Assembly (NCBI GenBank): GCA_023395435.1
Contig: JAEWZG010000046.1
Location: 1-56,256 of the forward strand
Origin: Bacillota bacterium
GTDB taxonomy: Bacteria > Bacillota > Clostridia > Oscillospirales > Ruminococcaceae
Length of the DNA stretch: 56,256 nucleotides
Reading direction: 5' to 3'
Part shown: piece after piece, positions 50,094 to 56,256 of the stretch
Numbering within the stretch: the first letter of the stretch is position 1
How the letters are laid out: each line of letters starts with the position of its first letter
Program-made: the position numbers and the translations under genes
The notes under the pieces: model-generated
Database searches by the model: none
What the model was told of the DNA's origin: nothing
What the model saw: only the letters and a program-made list of their open reading frames with translations

Positions 50094-50121
50094 TAAAAGG
50101 ATGGTTTTTACCATCCTTTAA
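50094..50121 (-). terminator. Terminator after the integrase gene
   Basis: AAAGGATGG / CCATCCTTT with a short T-rich loop, and TTTT on the minus-strand 3' side. Confidence 0.75.
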
Positions 50122-50141
50122 TTTACACTATTTATTTAATC

Positions 50142-50157
50142 GTGCTATTAATAGCAC
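50142..50157. repeat. ICE palindrome copy 9
   Basis: GTGCTATTAATAGCAC, 3 bases beyond the integrase stop codon. Confidence 0.95.
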
Positions 50158-50160
50158 AAT

Positions 50161-51003
50161 TTATTCAACTTTCTCTATGAGCTGAATAGTTTTCTGCATC
50201 ATTTTAATATCTGATGTAACATACCTTTGAATTGTAAAATTAACACTTGTATGACCCATTATTTCTGACAAGCTCTTTAGGTCTGCGTTATTATTATATA
50301 GCCTGGTCGCAAATGTATGTCTGCATATATGCGGTGTAACTTTAACACCTGAAGCTTCAGATACTCTTTCAGATAACTTGCGCATAACGGTTTTAGTTAT
50401 CGGAGTTTTTCTAATTGAATTAAATATGTATTCATTATATCGAGGTTGTTTATTAATTATATCAATACTTGTTTTTGTTAAAGGAATAACTCTTATCCCT
50501 TTTTTTGTTTTGCTATTTATAATAGCAAGAAAGCCTTTTCCTTTATTAAAATGTTCCCATTTTAAATCAAACATTTCTTGTTTTCTCAGCCCAGTATATA
50601 GCAAGAAAAGCAAGAAGTCACCATGCAAGGTTTTTTTACAAGCATTTATTACTTTTAGTTCATCTTCCAGGGATAATCCATCGACTTTCTTTTCCTTTGC
50701 ATTAAGGGGAACAAATAATTCCTCAGCTGGATTATTAGTAACAAGTGAATATTTAATTGCTTTTCTGAATAATTGATTTAAAGTAATTTTAACAAGCCTA
50801 AGTGTAGATTTTGCGTAATTATCTTTATACAGCTTCTTTAAAAGTATTTGTAAATCTATCTCCGTAATATCAGCTATATTTTTATCTGATATACTTCTTT
50901 TAATCAATACAATAGCATATTTATAATTGTTGTATGTATTATCTTTTACATTCCCTTCTTTGTATATTTCTAACCATTTTTCACACCACTCTGTTAAATT
51001 CAT
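50161..51003 (-). CDS. int: Tyrosine recombinase / ICE integrase
   Basis: 280 residues. The N-terminal SAM-like core-binding domain is LTEWCEKWLEIYKEGNVKDNTYNNYK. The catalytic domain shows the first Arg (LLYTGLRKQEMFDLKWEH), the Lys in the beta-hairpin (NSKTKKGIRVIPL), HICRHTFATRLY (His-x-x-Arg), GHTSVNFT and the nucleophile Tyr in IQRYVTSD. It integrates and excises the element at tRNA-Lys; attR starts 69 bases beyond its start codon. No excisionase gene adjoins it, so excision may need a factor encoded elsewhere in the element. Confidence 0.95.
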   Translation of the reverse strand: MNLTEWCEKWLEIYKEGNVKDNTYNNYKYAIVLIKRSISDKNIADITEIDLQILLKKLYKDNYAKSTLRLVKITLNQLFRKAIKYSLVTNNPAEELFVPLNAKEKKVDGLSLEDELKVINACKKTLHGDFLLFLLYTGLRKQEMFDLKWEHFNKGKGFLAIINSKTKKGIRVIPLTKTSIDIINKQPRYNEYIFNSIRKTPITKTVMRKLSERVSEASGVKVTPHICRHTFATRLYNNNADLKSLSEIMGHTSVNFTIQRYVTSDIKMMQKTIQLIEKVE

Positions 51004-51071
51004 AGTAAATTTTGTCCTTTCGATATATTGTATTATTTACTATTATATACTAAATTGAAGAAGACTTCATC

Positions 51072-51120
51072 ACTTTTAATCAAAGGGTCTGGAGTTCGAA
51101 TCTCCAATGGCTCACCAAAA
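51072..51120 (+). repeat. attR: 49-bp direct repeat, right boundary of the ICE
   Basis: Identical to 12,364-12,412. It contains only the 3' part of tRNA-Lys, so it is not a functional tRNA. Confidence 0.95.
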
Positions 51121-51126
51121 CAACTC

Positions 51127-51155
51127 AACTCGAACAAATATTGTTCGAGTTTTTG
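51127..51155 (+). terminator. Original chromosomal terminator of tRNA-Lys, displaced
   Basis: AACTCGAACAA / TTGTTCGAGTT, 11-bp arms, followed by TTTT. Positioned 9 bases after the CCA end of attR, as expected for the ancestral tRNA transcript end. Confidence 0.8.
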
Positions 51156-51200
51156 TTATATATAATAATCTTAAAATAAATTGGCACACTTTTGTCTAGA

Positions 51201-51238
51201 ATATATTATTTAAATCCACTTGAATCATAAAATCAACT
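51201..51238 (+). repeat. Fragment matching the left-end structured RNA
   Basis: Matches 12,508-12,545 closely; the last 23 bases are identical. It lies outside the element, at about the same distance beyond attR as the left copy lies beyond attL. The neighbouring helices of the left-end RNA are missing here. Confidence 0.75.
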
Positions 51239-51327
51239 TTTTGATAGCTGATATATTATGCAGATCAACTGGCGTGATGAGAAATTGCTTTATTAAGATT
51301 AAAAATCGAGTAAATAAATAATAACTT

Positions 51328-52290
51328 TTAGTCTATATGCCGTGATAAAATATACCAGTTACCATTAACTTTTTTAAGTTTTCCTTCTACGTTATAATAG
51401 CTCATATCGAAATCTTTGTCTATATATACTATATCTGTTTTGTGAAGGGACTTGCTAAAAGGAATATCCCTTTCAGAATATGATATATTTACTGCTACTC
51501 TTCCATCATTGTCAAATGTGCAGACTATTCCTGCAAATGGGTTAATATCTTTTTTAATTTTCTGATGAAGCCCGTTTATTGATAATATTACGTTATCATC
51601 TTCTACAGTAATACTTTTTGATGCCTTCATATTCTGATCAAATACAAATATTTCATTGTTATAGTATAATATGCAATATTTATCCCCATCAGTATAATTT
51701 GATTGCATATAGCTTACTATATTACTAATATTATCTTTTTGTGTACTTATCAGATAACGTCCTTTTATATATGGAAATAATATATATGTAACTCACACTG
51801 ATAAAGCTATAAGTGAAGCAAGAGTAATTGCTATAATACGTTTTCTTTTAGTTTTTATAGAACTTTGGTTAACAAATAATTGTGTGTGTTTATCTTTTTT
51901 CTTTATTAATCTTCTTCCTGATTTTATCTTCTCTAAAAAAATAATAAACGACATAATATAGTATGGAATAACTACCAAGCCAAAGCCATACATAATCGGA
52001 AAAATAAGTAACCGGGAAAAAAATAATATATAAATATTTACATTAATCCAATATATAAGAATTCTCTTGCCTCCCTTTGGAACAAGACCTCTGATTGTCT
52101 GTGCTGGCATACCTTTCAGGCTTTTTCTGCAAGCAAATACAGTCGCAAATGTACAAGATAAAGCAACAGCCAAAATGACAATATATGATACAGGCGTAAT
52201 AGTACCCTTAAGTTGCGGAATAACATAAAAATTAGACAATACGTTAAGTAATATGGAAAGATATATAAAAATTAAGCAGTGTACTGACAT
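51328..52290 (-). pseudogene. Membrane protein gene interrupted by one in-frame TGA
   Basis: A single minus-strand frame runs from ATG 52,290 to TAA 51,328, broken only by TGA at 51,793-51,795 (320 residues if read through). The first part has three or four membrane helices (VHCLIFIYLSILLNVLSNF, VSYIVILAVALSCTFATVFA), a basic loop, and a last helix IIAITLASLIALSV that continues after the stop as VTYILFPYIKGRYL. The extracellular C-terminal part contains KYCILYYNNEIFVF and VNGNWYILSR. Coding is otherwise intact, so the stop is recent, recoded, or a sequencing error. No family was recognised. It lies just outside attR. Confidence 0.65.
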
Positions 52291-52316
52291 CGTTTTCAAG
52301 TGGTGTCAGTTCTGAT

Positions 52317-52355
52317 TTCCCTCATTGCTTCAAGCTTTGCTTATAAGCCAGAAGA
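52317..52355. repeat. Dispersed repeat, copy 2
   Basis: Matches 17,713-17,750 with one extra base and one substitution. It lies upstream of the broken membrane-protein gene. The remainder of 52,356-52,566 shows only AT-rich DNA and a CCGACATAGTCGG hairpin. Confidence 0.75.
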
Positions 52356-52566
52356 TCCCCTTTTTATTATACATCAAAAGGAGTTTTTATTATCTTCCTT
52401 TCGCTAAATCTTTTGCCACCCCACCGACATAGTCGGTAGTTGTTTGCACAATAATAAAAGCACTTACTTCAGTAAATGCTTTTAAACCTTTTGTATCTCT
52501 TTTATTACATAACATATTCAAGGTAGATTAATTGTTTTTTCAACTATCATAATAAAAACTAATTCT

Positions 52567-52884
52567 TTATATCTGGATTTGAGTATTAAATTTTTTATAT
52601 GTATTCTTAAAATCAAATACTATTGTGGACTTATTTTGAGTAAAAGAAGTTAAAATACCAGAAGGATTAATAGCCAAATCTATTAAATTTTTGTGAGTGG
52701 TATACAGTTCTGTTATAGAATCATAACATTTCTCTAAATCCTTTGGTGGATTTTGCAAGTCTTTAATAATATCTTTAGCTGATATTTGATTATTTTCAAT
52801 ATCAGCTAATAAATTACTAATAAATCTAATAACAGAGGTGCTAAATACTATTTGGGTTGATTTTTTGGTGAGTACATGAGCTAC
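52567..52884 (-). pseudogene. Gene fragment without a start codon
   Basis: An open frame of 105 codons (VLTKKSTQIVFSTSVIRFISNLL ... ending KKFNTQIQI) has normal amino-acid composition, but its only possible start is a TTG far inside (residue 44). It is preceded directly by TAA and abuts a methylase fragment on the other strand. Probably the 3' piece of a truncated gene; no family was recognised. Confidence 0.4.
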
Positions 52885-53010
52885 TTAGCTGGTTATGGTC
52901 AAACGCTCGGCATTGTGCTTATTACTAAACACATAACACAACTATTTTGTGATTTACTAGACATAAAACCTGACGATATAGTTTAAAATCCATGCTGTGG
53001 TAGAGCAACT
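52861..53010 (+). pseudogene. Remnant of an N6-adenine DNA methylase (HsdM-like)
   Basis: The + strand reads FFGEYMSYLAGYGQTLGIVL, ITKHITQLFCDLLDIKPDD, IV then TAA, then NPCCGRAT. This matches the N-6 methylase signature with GQTLGIVLTPxHIT, LFCDLxxIKPxD and DPCCGTxG (SAM-binding motif I). A stop replaces one residue, and the rest of the gene is gone. It is the trace of a restriction-modification locus next to the tRNA-Lys integration site. Confidence 0.65.
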
Positions 53011-53089
53011 TGATAAATGAAGATTTTTTAAAGCAGGAAGCAAGTAAGTTTGCTCTTATATCTTTTTTCTCAGCCCTCATAATATTATT

Positions 53090-54610
53090 TTATTTAATAA
53101 GCGATTTTCCTGTCATTTCTTCTGGCTGAGGTAAACCTAAAATCTCAAGCATTGTTGGTGCTAAATCAGCAAGAACTCCGCCGTCATTAAGTCCCTTTCC
53201 ATGCATACCAACTAAAAGAAGTGGTACTTTGTTCGTTGTATGAGCTGTGAACGGTGAGCCATCAGCTTCATACATCTGGTCAGCATTTCCGTGGTCAGCA
53301 GTAATAAGCGCTATGCCACCTTTAGCTAAAAGTGCATCAATAGTCTTAGCGACACACTTATCAACTGCTTCAACTGCTGCTACAGCAGCATCAAATATAC
53401 CTGTATGTCCGACCATATCACAGTTTGCAAAATTAAGAATAATTACATCATACTTATCTGAATTAATTCTGTTCACTACTTCATCAGCAACCTCATAAGC
53501 ACTCATTTCAGGCTGGTGGTCATAAGTTGCTACCTTTGGTGAAGAAATTAATGCTCTATCCTCATTCTTGAATGGAGCTTCAACACCGCCGTTGAAGAAA
53601 AATGTTACGTGAGCATATTTTTCTGTTTCAGCTATTCTAAGCTGTGAAAGTCCTTTTTCTGCGATATACTCGCCGAAAGTATTATTTAGTGACTGTGGCT
53701 TGAATGCAACTCTTACATTAGGCATTGTTGAATCATATTGTGTGAAGCAAACAAAGAATAATGGGAATCTTCCATTCTTTCTTTCAAAGCCTTTAAAATC
53801 ATCATCAACAAATGTTCTTGTTATTTCTCTGGCTCTGTCAGGACGGAAGTTAAAGAAGATAACGCTATCGTTTGCAGAAATCTTACCATTCATTGAGCAT
53901 ACAGCAGGTACAACAAATTCATCTGTAACATTATCAGTATATGAAGCTGTCATAATATCAGCAGGGTTTTCAAAATAATCACCCTCGCCTAAAACCATTG
54001 CATTATATGCTTTTTCAACTCTATCCCAACGATTATCTCTATCCATTGCATAGTATCTGCCCGAGATTGTTGCAATTTCGCCAACTCCAAGTTCATTCAT
54101 TTTAGCCATAAGAGCTTCAACAAAGTCCTTACCGCTTGAAGGTGGAACATCACGACCGTCCATAAAGCAGTGTACATAAACCTTTGTAAGTCCAGATTTC
54201 TTAGCAAGTTCAAGAATACCGAAAAGGTGAGTTATGTGGCTGTGAACTCCACCGTCTGAGAGAAGCCCCATAACGTGAAGAGCTGAATCATTCTTTTTGC
54301 AGTTTTCTATTGCTGCATTAAGAGTTTCATTATTGAAGAAATCACCGTCATTGATTGACTTTGTAATTCTTGTAAGCTCCTGATAAACAATTCTGCCAGC
54401 ACCGATGTTTGTATGACCAACTTCACTGTTTCCCATTTGACCGTCAGGGAGTCCAACATCCATACCACTTGCACCAACCAATGTGTGAGGGCAAGTTGCA
54501 AAAAGCTTGTCAAGGTATGGTGTATTTGCTGCAGCTATCGCATTTCCGTAAGTTTCAGGATTGTTGCCATAACCGTCAAGTATAATAAAAGCTAAAGGTT
54601 TTTTACTCAT
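53090..54610 (-). CDS. gpmI: 2,3-bisphosphoglycerate-independent phosphoglycerate mutase
   Basis: 506 residues from ATG 54,610 after GGAGCGAATA. Alkaline-phosphatase fold with metal-binding Asp in AFIILDGYGNNPET, the catalytic Ser in LPDGQMGNSEVGHTNIGAG, HVMGLLSDGGVHSH, FMDGRDVPPSSG, NFANCDMVGHTG and ITADHGNADQM. It interconverts 3- and 2-phosphoglycerate in glycolysis using two Mn2+ ions. In spore formers its pH/Mn sensitivity helps dormancy. It lies in a minus-strand cluster with tpiA and pyrE. Confidence 0.97.
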   Translation of the reverse strand: MSKKPLAFIILDGYGNNPETYGNAIAAANTPYLDKLFATCPHTLVGASGMDVGLPDGQMGNSEVGHTNIGAGRIVYQELTRITKSINDGDFFNNETLNAAIENCKKNDSALHVMGLLSDGGVHSHITHLFGILELAKKSGLTKVYVHCFMDGRDVPPSSGKDFVEALMAKMNELGVGEIATISGRYYAMDRDNRWDRVEKAYNAMVLGEGDYFENPADIMTASYTDNVTDEFVVPAVCSMNGKISANDSVIFFNFRPDRAREITRTFVDDDFKGFERKNGRFPLFFVCFTQYDSTMPNVRVAFKPQSLNNTFGEYIAEKGLSQLRIAETEKYAHVTFFFNGGVEAPFKNEDRALISSPKVATYDHQPEMSAYEVADEVVNRINSDKYDVIILNFANCDMVGHTGIFDAAVAAVEAVDKCVAKTIDALLAKGGIALITADHGNADQMYEADGSPFTAHTTNKVPLLLVGMHGKGLNDGGVLADLAPTMLEILGLPQPEEMTGKSLIK

Positions 54611-54648
54611 ATTATTCGCTCCATTCATCGCACAAGATAAGTGCTGAA

Positions 54649-54957
54649 TTAATTTTTAGTACAGTCATAAACTTTTACAGGGATAATATATAGAAAATTT
54701 ACTTGATAATCAAACCCATCATCTTGATTATTTTTGTCCCAATATTCATCTTCATTCACGTCTTTGAAGATAGAATAACCTAACCCAATATAATGAGTCG
54801 TGCCACCGTCTTTATAAAAAGAATAAGGAAGGCAAAAAATCGGTGATTTGCGGTTTGTAGCTCTGATAGAATCAACAATGCAAAAGACTATTGACACACA
54901 AGCTATACATAATACGATTCTTAGTTTAACTCTTTTTTTCTTTGTCTTTTTTTCCAT
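54649..54957 (-). CDS. Small membrane-anchored protein of unknown function
   Basis: 102 residues: a very basic N-terminus (KKTKKKRVK), one membrane helix (about 12-29, IVLCIACVSIVFCIVDSI), and an extracellular part with YSFYKDGGTTHYIGLGYSIF and VNFLYIIPVKVYDC. Similar short proteins of unknown role are common in Clostridia. Between pyrE and gpmI on the same strand. Confidence 0.65.
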   Translation of the reverse strand: MEKKTKKKRVKLRIVLCIACVSIVFCIVDSIRATNRKSPIFCLPYSFYKDGGTTHYIGLGYSIFKDVNEDEYWDKNNQDDGFDYQVNFLYIIPVKVYDCTKN

Positions 54958-54979
54958 GATGTCACCCCTAAATAACTGT

Positions 54980-55510
54980 CTATGCGTTTACCTGTTCTTT
55001 GATGTATTCCATAGTGAATGCAGGAATAAGCTTCAGTTCGTGTTCACCAAGAATTTCGTGTGCTTTTTCATTTCTAAGAATTACGCAGATAACAGTATCA
55101 ACAATTGCTCCTCTTGCACGAAGTTCATGAACTCCATCAATAATAGCTCCGCCTGTTGTTACAACATCTTCAATAATGCAGACTTTCTTTCCCTTAACGT
55201 CAGCACCTTCAGCAAGCTTGCATGTACCATATTCCTTTGCTTTTTTTCTTACAAAAGCCGCAGGCACCCCGTTTTCAAAAGAAATAGCTGTTACGACTGG
55301 AATACCGCCCATTTCGAGACCAGCAATAACATCGCTGCCCTTTGGTACAAGTGGTGCCATTTCCTTTGCTATTTCCTTTAAAACAACTGGATTTGCTTCA
55401 AAAAGATATTTATCAAAATATTCGTTTGAAATCTGTCCTGAACGAAGCTTGAATTCACCTGTTATGTGAGCAAGCTCATATATTTTCTTTGCAATTTCAC
55501 TTTTAGTCAT
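54980..55510 (-). CDS. pyrE: Orotate phosphoribosyltransferase
   Basis: 176 residues. The PRPP-binding motif VCIIEDVVTTGGAI (near residue 116), the GAHITGEFKLRSGQ-like N-terminus (AHITGEFKLRSGQISNEYFD), and the Lys-rich catalytic loop FVRKKAKEYGT identify a type I PRTase of the orotate branch. It makes orotidine 5'-phosphate in UMP synthesis. Its separation from other pyr genes is unremarkable. Confidence 0.93.
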   Translation of the reverse strand: MTKSEIAKKIYELAHITGEFKLRSGQISNEYFDKYLFEANPVVLKEIAKEMAPLVPKGSDVIAGLEMGGIPVVTAISFENGVPAAFVRKKAKEYGTCKLAEGADVKGKKVCIIEDVVTTGGAIIDGVHELRARGAIVDTVICVILRNEKAHEILGEHELKLIPAFTMEYIKEQVNA

Positions 55511-55534
55511 TTTAATGCTCCTTACAATATGTTA

Positions 55535-56256
55535 TTAGCCGTTTGATGCAGCGTCAAGAAGAACAGCAAAATCTTCAGCCTTAAGTGAAGCACCACCGAT
55601 AAGTCCACCGTCGATGTTATCTTTAGCAACAAGTCCTGCAGCGTTCTTTGGATTCATTGATCCACCGTACTGAATTGTAACAGCATCTGCTGTTGCCTTA
55701 TCGTAAATTATAGCAAGTGTTTCACGTATGAAAGCACAAACTTCTTCAGCCTGTTCATCAGAAGCTGTCTTACCTGTTCCGATAGCCCATACTGGCTCGT
55801 AAGCAATAACAATTTTCTTTAAATCTTCTGCTGAAATATCGAAAAGGTCAAGCTTGATCTGACGAGCGATAACTTCTTCTGTAATATTACATTCTCTTTC
55901 CCAAAGGAGCTCACCAACACATACGATTGGCTTTAAGCCAGCAGCAAGTGCAGCTTTAGTTCTTTTGTTTACTGTTTCATCAGTTTCACCAAAGTACTGT
56001 CTTCTTTCACTATGACCGAGAACAACATATTCTACGCCGATTTCTGTAAGCATTTCTGCTGAAATTTCGCCTGTGAAAGCACCGCTCTTTTCAAAGTGAC
56101 AGTTCTGTGCGCCAACCTTTATGTTTGTGCCCTTTGTGAGTTCAACAGCTGTTTCAAGGTTTGTGAAAGGTACGCATATTACAACGCCACAAGTTGCTTT
56201 TTCAGCATAAGGCTTCAAAGCTTCAATAAGAGCCTTAGCCTCAGGACGTGTTTTGT
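55535..56256 (-). CDS. tpiA: Triosephosphate isomerase, N-terminus beyond the window
   Basis: The frame stays open to the right edge; about 240 of 250 residues are visible, starting KTRPEAKALIEALKPYAEKA, and the missing part holds the N-terminal NWKMN. Seen are AQNCHFEKSGAFTGEIS, the catalytic His in VVLGHSERRQYFGE, the catalytic Glu in VIAYEPVWAIGTGKTAS, and the phosphate loop YGGSM and GGLIGGASL. It interconverts dihydroxyacetone phosphate and glyceraldehyde 3-phosphate in glycolysis. Confidence 0.97.
   Translation of the reverse strand, partial: KTRPEAKALIEALKPYAEKATCGVVICVPFTNLETAVELTKGTNIKVGAQNCHFEKSGAFTGEISAEMLTEIGVEYVVLGHSERRQYFGETDETVNKRTKAALAAGLKPIVCVGELLWERECNITEEVIARQIKLDLFDISAEDLKKIVIAYEPVWAIGTGKTASDEQAEEVCAFIRETLAIIYDKATADAVTIQYGGSMNPKNAAGLVAKDNIDGGLIGGASLKAEDFAVLLDAASNG

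Noticed and set aside
22925..50157. Repeated palindromes considered as a CRISPR array
   Set aside because: Copies are kilobases apart with genes between them, and no spacers or cas genes are present.
22925..50157. Palindromes considered as transposon ends or MITEs
   Set aside because: The repeated unit is only 16-24 bp, with no paired terminal repeats, target duplications or transposase.

Overview
The window looks like the chromosome of a low-GC, Gram-positive, endospore-forming Clostridia member (spmAB spore-maturation genes, AbrB/SpoVT-type regulator, cobalamin riboswitch, lipoprotein signals, Firmicute-type Shine-Dalgarno sites). A gut Ruminococcus/Oscillospiraceae-like host would fit, but no 16S or marker gene is present, so the genus is not determined.

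Left chromosomal arm (1-12,409): the 3' end of a parvulin-type foldase, a small membrane ORF, an asparaginase, a transglutaminase-like lipoprotein, a heterodimeric ABC exporter pair, a cobalamin-type ABC importer (btuF-btuC-btuD) under a cobalamin riboswitch, a GH4 glycosidase, an AbrB-like regulator, spmA-spmB, and tRNA-Lys(UUU) with a consensus promoter.

Integrated element (about 12,364-51,120, near 38.7 kb): a 49-bp direct repeat (12,364-12,412 and 51,072-51,120) duplicates the 3' end of tRNA-Lys. A tyrosine integrase sits beside the right copy, which makes this an integrative and conjugative element (ICE). Its left end carries noncoding structured DNA and defence-type cargo on the + strand: a small membrane protein, an LPO_1073/Vpar_1526-like protein, a frameshifted serine recombinase and AbiH. 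The backbone runs on the minus strand: parA/parB, relaxosome (MobC-like, MobP relaxase, candidate oriT), HAD-domain protein, ArdC-like antirestriction protein, VirD4 coupling ATPase, pilin-like protein, VirB6/TrbL-like protein, PrgI, VirB4, CAP-domain and SpaA/thioester surface proteins, topoisomerase III, a TOPRIM primase-like protein and an HTH replication-type protein. A second cargo block (37.3-42.5 kb) interrupts the backbone. It is a four-gene operon of Dam-type methylase, DUF262 protein, RecF/OLD-like AAA ATPase and a protein with a RelE-like C-terminus, preceded by a decayed XRE regulator. It is the best candidate here for an undescribed defence system.

Two features tie the backbone together. 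Nine copies of a 16-bp palindrome (GTGCTATTAATAGCAC, one with a mismatch) sit directly after stop codons and before the next ribosome binding site. Three otherwise unrelated proteins (relaxase, HAD protein, ArdC-like protein) end in a related module with a SEEQL-like motif and a terminal Thr-Leu, a possible shared type IV secretion signal.

Right chromosomal arm (51,121-56,256): the displaced tRNA terminator, a fragment of the structured RNA seen at the left end, a membrane-protein gene broken by one in-frame TGA, remnants of a DNA methylase and another gene, then core metabolism: gpmI, a small membrane protein, pyrE and partial tpiA.
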